A DNA stretch of 64,000 bases from Choristoneura fumiferana (Eukaryota > Arthropoda > Insecta > Lepidoptera > Tortricidae), in assembly GCF_025370935.1 (NCBI RefSeq), contig NC_133485.1, positions 8,150,734-8,214,733 of the forward strand. The letters run 5' to 3'. How positions within the stretch are numbered: the first letter of the stretch is position 1; each line of letters starts with the position of its first letter. Below are positions 20,301 to 27,331 of this stretch, in pieces. The notes beneath the pieces were generated by a model. That model saw only the letters and a list, made by a program, of their open reading frames with translations, had not been told where the DNA came from and did not search any database. A program made the translations under genes and the position numbers.

Positions 20301-21563
20301 TGCGAAATCACCTTTGAAATTAACCATCAACTTCACGGTATAGGAAAATATCGTGAGGAAGCCTGCACACACTTGCCAATAAATTCAATGAAGTGTGTGA
20401 AGTACCCAATCCGAACTGGGCTTGCGTAGGAATTACAGCCCAGACCTGTCATGGGACGTTTATATATAGGCTGAGCGAGACGATATAGGTACTACAAATA
20501 ACTACAGCAACATTTCATATTCCTTACCTTACAATTTTTGATGTATGCATCATGAATGTCAGTACGTTATTGCTCCAATAATACTTGCAGGCGAAGATAA
20601 AACAAATAGAAGACCGATTACCAGTAGAAGAAGAAATAATCCCAGAGATGACGAACAACGTGTACGGTTTAGACCACGCCAAGATTTTAAGTAGGCTGCT
20701 GGCAGCTAGGAAGAGGAGTGCAGACGCCTGGAGGAATGTTGACGTGGATAATACTGTGATATCGTATAGGACAGACCAATCGTCAACAAGAGTGGTGGAT
20801 AAAGAACCGAGCCAAAAGCATGAGCTTGCAGATTTCCTGTTGAAACGAAAGGTAAAACTCTAGTTGAAACTCGCTAACACGTGTTAGGAAAAGGACAGCA
20901 TTCCTTTGCTCGTAGCGAATCGTTTTGTGCATGAATGAGATGAATGGTGTCAGTGATGAGTATAAGAGACGATTCTTCGAAATATGTAGCTTGTTGATCA
21001 CTGAATGGATGAAAGAAATCGGATAGCTAGGTATTAGTAGTCTTACTTCTCGAAGGTTTCTAGGGACTACATTAATAATGATTGGTTATTGAACATAGAT
21101 AATAAGATAATATTTAATTTAAAATAAATAGTTCATAAGTCAAATACGAATATAAAGAAGCGATTATATTTATTTATTACGTTATATGCGATACCCCTAT
21201 TCTTCGACCAGCAGCGATTTGTTACACAGTATGATAATACTTTTATTATTATATTAATCTGTCCTTGATGACTATAGGGGCTTAAAATAGGGTGCTATCC
21301 CTGACATCTACAATTCATACGATCCCCTAATCAATCTATTATCAAATAAAAATCATTTGGCTTTGTGTAAAATTGGAATGTGGTTTCAGATTCAACAGAA
21401 CAAACTTCACAAAGAACTGAGGGAATCTCGTGACAATTTGGTGCTAGAGGAGCGTCATCTCGACGAGGAGGAGTATTGGAGTGATGATGATTACTATGAG
21501 GATGATGATGATGACTTATACGAAGAGCCACGACGTCCGGAGCAGGATACTGTATGGCGATAA
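11280..21563 (+). CDS. RBFA: Ribosome-binding factor A, mitochondrial (6 exons, 347 aa)
   Basis: Expected to bind the small mitochondrial ribosomal subunit and aid 12S rRNA maturation. Six exons join in phase. The start MFRRFYYTSSISFSIKK is basic and free of acids, as in a mitochondrial targeting peptide. MVNPKAKKQFYP follows. The RbfA KH-like core covers about residues 45-170: ERRIAMLNKMFMKNITDLMS, VVGHGIEISKVKVTPDFQTV, NVFWVCKGDSTDAETEELL and LRVMGIVPYIHFVKD. DLDRRLAIADYGEDYEQTDL matches the mitochondrial-type extension. The C-terminal 57 residues are strongly acidic (DDDYYEDDDDD). The ATG at 11280 was chosen because it gives the targeting peptide and the correct phase into exon 2. It is divergent from Rbf. 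The family is clear; insect-specific function is inferred. Confidence 0.92.
11518..11722 (+). CDS. RBFA: RBFA exon 2
   Basis: Starts after TTTGTAG with QFYPAIYDDGISSMPSVKSL and ends HGIEISK before GTAAGT. 205 bp, exit phase 0. Confidence 0.92.
12700..12895 (-). repeat. Reverse fragment of a tRNA-derived SINE (family S) in RBFA intron 2
   Basis: On the minus strand 'cttgagttttttt', 'cttcacaaggaaacctgtac' and 'ctctcaagcagagagttgcgg' match parts of the SINE at 20211-20484. It is heavily diverged. The remainder of intron 2 (11723-13075), apart from the MITE, shows nothing recognisable. Confidence 0.55.
12915..13054. repeat. PIF/Harbinger-like MITE C, copy 1, just before RBFA exon 3
   Basis: Runs from 'ggggctgtttgacccattga' to 'caatggatggtgtaacaggg' with inverted arms around 'gatgctgtctcc' and 'gatgacatc'. 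Both sides carry TTA, fitting a 3-bp target duplication. Its right end is 21 bp from the exon. Confidence 0.8.
13076..13244 (+). CDS. RBFA: RBFA exon 3 (core of the RbfA domain)
   Basis: Encodes VKVTPDFQTVNVFWVCKGDS, TDAETEELLNKT and LRVMGIVPYIHFVK. TTATTAG acceptor, GTACGT donor; 169 bp, exit phase 1. A MITE ends 21 bp before it. Confidence 0.94.
13440..13708 (-). pseudogene. 3' end of a non-LTR retrotransposon ORF2 (fossil)
   Basis: Minus-strand open stretch with MRSGHVPLNKFLNM, CTDCNKIEDLIHFLVEC and a terminal IYRFIKHS. The CxxC...HxxxxC pattern after an SGH is typical of the C-terminal zinc-knuckle region of jockey/I/R1-type elements. It has no start of its own and is inactive. Confidence 0.75.
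13718..14192 (-). pseudogene. RNase H domain of the same non-LTR element, frameshifted
   Basis: Minus strand in two frames. 14007-14192 reads MRAELVAMYEALIYVKSIGK and VVILSDSKRALQHL; 13718-14026 reads IQWIPSHVGVAGNEQVDRVA. Together they show the E, D and H motifs of RNase H1. A frameshift near 14010-14026 breaks the domain. It lies in RBFA intron 3. Confidence 0.82.
14200..14646 (-). pseudogene. Apurinic-type endonuclease domain of an RTE-like non-LTR element, truncated
   Basis: Minus-strand ORF starting MNSTTLPRPP. It includes LTLATYNVRTLRDEARLEEI, DIVGLSETRRQGEG and ENSAYGGVGFIVGRN, the N-terminal half of an EEP endonuclease with the catalytic Glu in SETR. The ORF stops matching after KKWTDGQQ near 14205, where the RNase H fossil of a different element begins. 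Confidence 0.82.
14647..14875 (-). mobile_element. 5' leader of the RTE-like element
   Basis: Immediately upstream of the endonuclease ORF on the minus strand, starting 'ggggggtgaacgtccttcac' and running through GC-richer sequence unlike its surroundings. It is probably the element's 5' UTR; the border near 14875 is judged from the composition change. Confidence 0.6.
15133..15640 (-). repeat. Dispersed repeat D, nearly full copy in RBFA intron 3
   Basis: Plus strand starts 'agggttccgtagccaaaatg' and ends 'ggacatgctcttgtccggtt', the reverse of the 54190-54720 copy. The palindromic 'gtccgg' end lies about 36 bp from RBFA exon 4. Confidence 0.8.
15675..15814 (+). CDS. RBFA: RBFA exon 4
   Basis: Encodes DRQEAQIVDLDRRLAIADYG, EDYEQTDLGHLLKSEF and TLNTKLSPEVK. 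ATCATAG acceptor, GTATCT donor; 140 bp, exit phase 0. Repeat D ends about 36 bp upstream. Confidence 0.92.
15842..16330 (+). repeat. Dispersed repeat G in RBFA intron 4
   Basis: Begins 'ctccggcgcaaaaagagggg', has 'cgatgcggttttttc' and ends around 'gttcagccgtttttgagacg', 'taagttggtta'. Related copies are at 19748-19980 and 33685-33850. Confidence 0.7.
16362..16410 (-). repeat. SINE S 3' tip, reverse fragment
   Basis: 'tcatcatcatcc', 'aacgtcccaccgctgggc' is the reverse of the 'gcagtgggacgt...gatgatga' tail typical of the family S SINE. It is directly followed by a family F scrap at 16420-16442. Confidence 0.6.
16443..17434. other. AT-rich part of RBFA intron 4
   Basis: I see no gene and no structured repeat here. 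Short 'cccggaatttcaatt' scraps near 17230 and 17320 suggest old repeat debris. Confidence 0.5.
17435..18190 (-). repeat. Dispersed repeat D copy split by MITE B
   Basis: Plus strand opens 'ttccggattccgaagc', passes 'gtccgtccgtccgtcc' and resumes after the MITE to end 'gtccgacacgctcttggccg'. This is the same order and orientation as the copy at 15133-15640. Confidence 0.78.
17757..17894. repeat. Palindromic MITE B, copy 1
   Basis: 'caaattgagtcatgactcag' on the left is the inverted counterpart of 'gggtcatgattcaattt' on the right, followed by 'attcgactgta'. The middle (ttgacaaaagtatgagatgt) is shared with the copy at 18856-19008. Confidence 0.82.
18586..18757. repeat. Short inverted-repeat element
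   Basis: Left end 'accatcagccaaatatgtgg' and right end 'ccacttatttggctgatggc' are inverted with few mismatches around about 125 bp of unique sequence. Only one copy is seen in the window. Confidence 0.7.
18856..19008. repeat. Palindromic MITE B, copy 2 (more complete)
   Basis: Runs 'tacagtcgaacaaattgaat' to 'attcaattcgttcgttcgac' then 'tata'. Terminal TA plus CAGTCGAA suggests a Tc1/mariner-type MITE. It is nearly identical to the copy 1.1 kb upstream over the shared core. Confidence 0.82.
19116..19560 (+). repeat. Repeat related to family D, full unit
   Basis: Opens 'aaaccggccaagtgcgagtc' and closes 'tacggagccctaaaaa' after a 'cagacagacagacagcggag' run. It contains two internal 'tgtattggagcccccttaaa' type half-units, a known lepidopteran layout. 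Confidence 0.8.
19608..19736. repeat. PIF/Harbinger-like MITE C, copy 2
   Basis: 'ccccctgtttcatcatccat' is inverted to 'caatgggtggtgaaacagtc', with TTA on both outer sides. The inner arms 'gatgccgtctc' and 'gagacggcat' match copies 1 and 3. Confidence 0.82.
19748..19980 (+). repeat. Dispersed repeat G, second copy in RBFA intron 4
   Basis: 'ttaactcccaactcaaagag' ... 'accgatttcgatgcggtttt' ... 'ggttcagccgtttttgagat', matching 15842-16330. It abuts MITE C copy 2. Confidence 0.72.
20211..20484 (+). repeat. tRNA-derived SINE (family S), near full length
   Basis: The head 'tagtctagtggtttgac' and 'gggtcgtgggttcgagc' are pol III A- and B-box-like. The body has 'aatatcgtgaggaagcctgc' and 'gaagtacccaatccgaactg', and the end has 'cgtttatatataggctgagc'. 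This is a standard lepidopteran SINE body, about 100 bp upstream of RBFA exon 5. Confidence 0.87.
20591..20851 (+). CDS. RBFA: RBFA exon 5
   Basis: Encodes AKIKQIEDRLPVEEEIIPEM, NNVYGLDHAKILSRLLAARK and SQKHELADFLLKRK. CTTGCAG acceptor, GTAAAA donor; exactly 87 codons. It is likely helical and less conserved than exons 2-4. Confidence 0.88.
20852..21389. other. RBFA intron 5
   Basis: AT-rich, 538 bp. I see no repeat or coding signal beyond the splice sites. Confidence 0.55.
21390..21563 (+). CDS. RBFA: RBFA exon 6 with stop codon
   Basis: Encodes IQQNKLHKELRESRDNLVLE and then an Asp/Glu/Tyr-rich tail ending RPEQDTVWR and TAA. TTTCAG acceptor. GAT/GAC repeats give the acidic tail. Confidence 0.88.
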   Translation: MQQNKLHKELRESRDNLVLEERHLDEEEYWSDDDYYEDDDDDLYEEPRRPEQDTVWR

Positions 21564-21594
21564 TAGTTTTCAAATGTTTTTTTAATTATAAGTA

Positions 21595-21686
21595 GCTAAT
21601 GACCATTTGCATATCGTTTTCATTGAAGAAGTTGTCCTGAGCTAATGACCATTTGCATATCGTTTTCATTGAAGAAGTTGTCCTGA
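21595..21686. repeat. Perfect 46-bp tandem duplication in the RBFA 3' UTR
   Basis: Two identical 46-bp units, 21595-21640 and 21641-21686, each starting 'gctaatgaccatttgcatat'. They begin 32 bp after the RBFA stop. Each holds ATTTGCAT, the reverse of the POU octamer. An ATTAAA near 21699 may be the poly(A) signal. Confidence 0.95.
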
Positions 21687-21834
21687 GTTTTTCAGTGGAT
21701 TAAACTATAGAAATTTACGTATGTAGCAAAGTTACTTGACACAATTATTTTTAAACAAAGTAACTACTAGTTTCGTAAGTACCGGCAAACAAATGATTCG
21801 TTGTATCTTAATTTCGCCTTACGGCACAAATTTA

Positions 21835-22572
21835 GGCCGTGAACTGGACGCCAGCGACAAGCGACATGATCAGCGACGCGGCGCGAGCGACGGCGCGGTG
21901 CCGCAGAGCTGTTCTCGACGCCAGCGCTTAGTAACTATTAATTAGATCGCTTAGTAACCAGCAGTGAAGTGACGAAAGTGTGAGCAATGTTAATATCAAC
22001 TGCGTCGTGACCATTTAAATAGCTCTTCTTTTCGCCAAGTTACTTTACTTATTATGAGCAAACGAAAATGTGAAAACTGAAATTATCAAGATGAAAGGCG
22101 GAACAATTATTACAATACCTAGCTATTATTACAATAGAATCGATGTAGATACTTTTGATGACATCCTTTAAAATACCAAATCAGATTCCGAATTAAACTA
22201 TTATTATGAACGAGTAATATCGCCAGCAGAAGAATTTCGTACTTTGCGTCGTAAAACACAATAATTCAAAGAACATCATGTGCCACCACTACGTCGCTGC
22301 GTATGGAGCAACTGGAGCCAGAAAGCTCGTGTCTCACCGCAGGTTACCGCCCGCATCGCTGTGGTCAAGGAAAGGTTCATTCAAGCCTATACTATACATA
22401 CATTTCAATTTCAATTCAATTCAATTTATTTATTTCAAATAACAATGTACATTGTGTTTGAAGTTACAATACATGCCCAAATTATTTAACAAGTCGTGAA
22501 CGTGTCGCTCGCGCCGTCGCCGGCGCCGCATCACAGGTTGCGTCGCTTGTCGCTGCCGTCCAGTCCGCGGCC
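21835..22572. mobile_element. Non-autonomous DNA transposon, 31-bp TIRs, 738 bp
   Basis: Left end 'ggccgtgaactggacgccag' and inverted right end 'ctgccgtccagtccgcggcc' match over about 31 bp with few mismatches. Both arms continue as GC-rich 'cggcgcgagcgacggcg'-like sequence. TTA lies on both outer sides, fitting a 3-bp duplication. No transposase is visible, so its class (PIF/Harbinger-like) is inferred. Confidence 0.75.
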
Positions 22573-22984
22573 TTATAGGTAGTTATCATAATTTTAACAC
22601 TTTTTTTTATTTAGTAAACAAATATTTTTTACTTGATAGAGCAGGTGCAATCAAATTAATAAAGTACTTATATCAGAGAAGTTGAATGTCAAAACAGATC
22701 ACTCAAATGACCTTTTGCCGATAATTATAATCGTCAAGCATTTATTCAAGCTGGAACTTACTCGATCTTGTATTATTATAATGAAGCAAGGGTTGTTTGT
22801 TGTTTTTGATGAACCATAATGCGGCATCACAAAACCTAACGTACCTATATAATAATACTTAGGTATGTACTTATTTTATTGTAGCTTCACTAGCTTTAGC
22901 TAGCTTAGCCTTACGAATGCTGTGGAGGCGTTATAGAAAATATCGAGAGGTATACTCCTACTCTTGCAATTGTATTTTGTGCAA

Positions 22985-23130
22985 TGGAGATAGTTACATT
23001 GCGATAAAAAAACCGGCCAAGTCGGACACGCGCACCGAGGGTTCCGTACATGTCTAAGTAATAGGAAAATGAGGTAAAATGAAAAAAGCGCCCAAGAGCG
23101 AGTCGGACTCGCGCACTAGGGTTCCCTAAA
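22985..23130 (+). repeat. Two adjacent truncated heads of family D repeats
   Basis: 'aaaccggccaagtcggacac' at 23010 and 'aagcgcccaagagcgagtcg' near 23084 are each followed by 'gggttcc'. The unit bodies are missing. Bases 22573-22984 before them show nothing recognisable. Confidence 0.65.
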
Positions 23131-23420
23131 AATTCATAAGCCAGCAATATACTTAATAGTAACAAAATAAAATAAATAAATATAGTTGAAATAGTTTTTA
23201 GTGACAAAAAAGTGTATTTTTATAAAAAAAGCTTCTTGTTGCTGTGATCTTCGGATGTGAGGCTTTACTTTTTTCCCAATTTCGTAATACCGGAAGTACG
23301 CTTTAAGCACAGACTTAGGGTTTTTGTATGAAAATACGCTTTCAAGAAATCGTATGTCAAAAGCAAATATACCTACGGCTACACGCTGGGGTGGACAGTT
23401 GACACTTGACAGTGGTTCAA

Positions 23421-23841
23421 TGAGGGCTATCGTTTTTTGTCTCACTAGATGGCGCACTGTTGCGTGAGGTTTTTAAGTATGGCTTTCAAAGTCTGTTATT
23501 ACGGGCGTGAAAACAAAGTTTAGATTAAAATCATATTTAATACACCTAAAACCGTACCATAAAAATATCGAGCAACCATAGTGTTGCATAGTCCCCGTTT
23601 TGTTCGGAAAAAAAGGAGGACAAAAGTTTCCGAAAGACAAAACTGTCTCAAAACACAGACATTCATAGCCCTGTAACGCATAATTGCCATAATTAATTTC
23701 AGATATTGCAAAATATTCACAAAATTATTCTAATTATAAATAAACCCGCGTAGCTCACCCAAAAACTATGAGATTTGACATTTCGGAGACCTCACGCTAC
23801 ACTAGCGCCTCTAGCGGCGAATTCATACGCGATAGCCCTCA
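23421..23841 (-). mobile_element. TIR element E, copy 1 (421 bp)
   Basis: Ends TGAGGGCTATCG / CGATAGCCCTCA, flanked outside by AA and TT. The body contains 'gcgcctctagcggcgaattc' and 'aggaggacaaaagtttccga'. It is reverse relative to the copies at 43960 and 59363. No ORF of note. Confidence 0.88.
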
Positions 23842-24125
23842 TTACGAAGCCTATTTTCCATTACAAACTTTAATGAATCATTAAAAAAATAAAAGTCATA
23901 ACACAAGTCTCTTTGTAAACAAGTCTGTTCTTATTTCTATTGGTAAGGTCACGGTGATACTGTGCTGCCTCCGCTTGGTCGCAAACAATGCAATAATGTT
24001 ATCTAGTGTAGGTACTTACGTATACCCGTATAAATAGTATCATTAACAATGTATGGAATGGAAATAGATGTACATCAAACATACATACCTAATATTTTGA
24101 ACAAGAAACTACCGTGAGACTCACT

Positions 24126-24275
24126 TATATTAAATATAATGACCCGGATAACTCACGTCTTAAATCGAGTTTAGCTCGACATGTTTCGGGCTAATCCGTA
24201 GCCCTTCGTCTTCGGAGCAACGCGAGCTAAACTCGATTTAAGACGTGAGTTATCCGGGTCATTATATTTAATATA
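24126..24275. repeat. Perfect inverted repeat with 53-bp arms
   Basis: Arm 24126-24178 (from 'tatattaaatataatgaccc') is the exact reverse complement of 24223-24275. The 44-bp centre, with 'gggctaatccgtagccc', forms its own small hairpin. The transcript would fold into a long hairpin. Confidence 0.93.
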
Positions 24276-24479
24276 CCTAATATTGTTTGGAGCCGGTGCT
24301 TTTCCTGTGTTTATCGGCAATCCTTCGTGCTAATTGTAATCCGATTAAAAATAATTAGCTCAGTAATGTAAATGTGTCGATGGTTATGCAGCTGAAGTTT
24401 CACTTAAAGAGATCGTCGGTGCAGTCCCGGGTCCACAACAATTTTTTTTTCTATAATCCCACTTCCTACTAAAATTGTT

Positions 24480-25060
24480 CATGAGAAAGTCTGTATATAA
24501 TTATGCGTGCCAATGTTTACTACTTCTGCACGTCGAAATGGCTGAACGGATTTGGATTAATTTTAAGATAGTTGGATTTCTGGAAAAACCTAAATTTCAA
24601 CCGCTTGTTTTAGAGTAATAATTAGGCATGGTGTTTTTATGCGACGTTAATGATGCCCACGAGAGGGAGGGATTCCCGCGGGTTTTTTTGAAATCTCAGA
24701 GTTTCAATTCAGTTACTACAACTAATAACTAATACTGTACGCGGTTAAAGGCAAGTATTACAAATGCGAAAGTTTATGAGTAGGTGCGTGCGTGCGTTTA
24801 TTTGTTATTCCTTCACGTTAAAACGGCTGAACAGATTTGGATGAAATTTGGTATGGAGGTATCTGGCCTAGTGGAATTATACGTTACTTTTCATTCCGAT
24901 ATCGGGTTAAAATCCAAAAAATTCAACCGCTGGGTTAAGAGTCATGAAATTTTGCACGGGTATTTTATATGTAAATGTTAAAAGGCCACGATGTAATCTT
25001 AGGGAGTTACCCCGGGGATTTTTTTCAAAATCCCGGAATTTCAATTTAGCTGCAAGATCT
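24480..25060 (+). repeat. Family F repeat debris
   Basis: 'atggctgaacggatttggat' near 24540 and 'acggctgaacagatttggat' near 24823, with 'caaaatcccggaatttcaat' near 25030, mark two overlapping decayed units. The rest of 25061-25860 shows nothing I recognise. Confidence 0.6.
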
Positions 25061-25860
25061 AATGGTTACCTATCTGTATGTATACATACAAGTACTTACT
25101 TACCTGTTTTCTGTACTGCTTACTATGTGTTGGTGTGCAATAAAGAGTTATTGTATTGTATTGTACTTACGTTCCTACCTACTTTTCTGCGAATAGAATA
25201 AAATCTATTTTCATTTCAGCAAGCGCCCTCCGCGTTAAAGGGTTACATTCTTTAGGCGAATATAACCAAGTTAGGTAAATATTTGCAGGCCCAGCGCAAT
25301 AAAATACTTGTTTCACGCATCGCGGGTCTATCTTTTGAAACACTTCGGAATAGATTAGAGGGTAGTCGTTTGAAGCGATAAAATTGAAAAAAAAAAGGTT
25401 ATTAAAGTTCATGTCACGTTCAGGTGGAACTAGGGAGACCTTGACTCGGCGCTATACATAGAATATGAAGAGGGTGGGTGCCCCGCGCGTCTCTACGAGA
25501 ATTTTTGTGTCAGAAACTGATCAAAAGAGTACACGGACGGGCATTCTGGTTTTAATATAATCTGATGATTGACGTCTGCTTTCATCCCACTGTCTATTAT
25601 AATAACATTAATAAGGACTCAACGTAGTGTTTACCTTGTTTTACTGTTCAATCATTTGGAGTTGGTTTTCGCCGGTTTGCCTGTCTATTCGAGCCCACCT
25701 TGATGAATTACTACGGATTAGTACGAAACACGACAGGCATACGATATGCATGTACTCATACCACGATTGGAAATGATTGAGTGTCACATATATAACATTT
25801 TAACATAATTTAATCACAGATAATAGCAAAGTGTAACGTGAGACGTGCGGCAGGAACCCA

Positions 25861-26200
25861 TTTTTTAGGGTTCCGAAGCCAAAATGGCAAAAACGGAACC
25901 CTTATAGTTTCGCCATGTCTGTCTGTCTGTCTGTCTGTCCGTCCGTCCGCGGCTTTGCTCAGGGACTATCAATGCTAAAAACCGGTCAAGAGCGTGTCGG
26001 ACACGCCCAAAATAGGGTTCCGTAGCCATTACGAAACAATTAAGTAATATTTTTCGAAGGATTCCAAGTTTAGGAATATTTTATACCTTAGGCTGCTATT
26101 TAAGAGTAAAACTACTAATAATTCTCAAGCAAACTTAGCCGTTATAGTCTTCCTTGAAAGTTGAATATACTTACTACCATCCTGAATTTATATAACTACA
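25861..26200. repeat. Two truncated family D copies in opposite orientations
   Basis: 25865-25978 reads 'agggttccgaagccaaaatg' to 'ggactatcaatgcta' (reverse orientation). From 25979 'aaaccggtcaagagcgtgtc' begins a forward copy continuing to about 26200. Confidence 0.78.
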
Positions 26201-26489
26201 CTATAATCTGCCTCATAGGCATGCAAAATTTTAACATATTTATTATGAGCTACAAAATCCATAAAAAATATTAAACAATATGTAGATACCTACATTTAAA
26301 CAATTAAACAATAAAAAGAAAAACTTAACACATTAAATTATTAATAATTAATTTTCTTATTTCACCAGACGTCCATATTTGGATATGATAATGAGATTCA
26401 GTTTTTTCACCCCTCAAACTCTGAAATGCTAATTCCCGATTTTTGTTAGTTTTTAATAAGTACCTATTTATCGGATTTAATTTTTTTTT

Positions 26490-26760
26490 ATTCGACTGTA
26501 TGGCAAACGAGCAAGTGGGTCTCCTGATGGTAAGAGATCAACACCGCCAATAAACATCTGCAACACCAGGGGTATTGCAGATGCGTTGCCAACCTAGAGG
26601 CCTAAGCCTCTATGATACCTCAAGTGCCAGTAATGCTGCTGAGTTTGGTGTAAATACTGTATATATAATAGTATGGTATTGCACGTATCATGGAATAATG
26701 AGGAACTATAGGGTCGATACCCAGCCTCAGGCTGGGGCCACCAGTTCTACCTTTCTGGTT
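26490..26760 (+). repeat. Dispersed repeat just upstream of the VAT1 promoter
   Basis: 'atggcaaacgagcaagtggg', 'aacatctgcaacaccagggg' and 'attgcagatgcgttgccaac' are a repeat body common in Lepidoptera. It ends about 80 bp before the GC-rich promoter. Confidence 0.65.
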
Positions 26761-26829
26761 TCTTCAATGGGTTCTAGTTTCAGTACAATTTGGAAAAACA
26801 GATTTTTGCAATAAGTTGGTTGGTAAGGA

Positions 26830-27080
26830 GACATGTTAGGCGGGGGTGTGCTGCAAACCGGCCCGGGCGGCTCGGCGCGCCGCGGCCCGGCCACCTGTTC
26901 GCGTCCCGCCCCGCGCCCCGCGCCCCGCCGCACCCCCGCCCCGCGGCCGCTGCGCACGCCGACTCCCTCCCCTCATTCGTTCTGCGACGCGTCGTCTCGC
27001 CGGCTGGCTTTTGATTCTCGCCCGGGCTCATTCTCTCCGCGTCCGTTATCCGCATCGTACCTCACCTCGACGAACTCAGA
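26830..27080 (+). promoter_or_regulatory. GC-rich promoter and 5' UTR of VAT1
   Basis: GC content and CpG density jump from about 26855 (cgcgccgcggcccggcc, ccccgcgccccgcgccccg) and continue into exon 1. There is no TATA box. A 'ctcattcgttct' near 26975 could be an initiator. The transcription start is not determinable here. Confidence 0.65.
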
Positions 27081-27331
27081 ATGACGGAAAACACGGACAC
27101 CCCGGCGGCTGCCGCACCCGAGAAGACCCCCACCGAGAACGGGAGCACCGAGACGCCCCCGGAAGAAACCCCCGAGAAGGTGGCCGAGGAAAAGGAGAAG
27201 GAGAGCCCGCCGCCCAAGGAGATGCGCGCTGTTGTGCTCACCGGCTTCGGCGGCCTCAAGACCGTCAAGATCCTCAAGAAACCTGAACCGACAGTCGCCG
27301 AGGGCGAGGTCCTCATCAGAGTCAAAGCCTG
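27081..27331 (+). CDS. VAT1: VAT1 exon 1
   Basis: Acidic N-terminal tail and KEMRAVVLTGFGGLKTVKIL, up to LIRVKA. Donor TG|GTGAGT, exit phase 2. High GC, unlike the flanking intron. Confidence 0.95.

Noticed and set aside
21595..21686. CRISPR-like repeat
   Set aside because: Two directly adjoining identical units with no spacer, in an animal 3' UTR; a simple tandem duplication.
26780..27055. 91-codon minus-strand ORF in the VAT1 promoter
   Set aside because: Arg/Gly/Pro-rich reading of a GC-rich promoter. No domain, no splice context.
26846..27286. 146-codon plus-strand ORF overlapping VAT1 exon 1
   Set aside because: Different frame from the VAT1 exon, low-complexity Arg/Pro/Ala, and an artefact of high GC.
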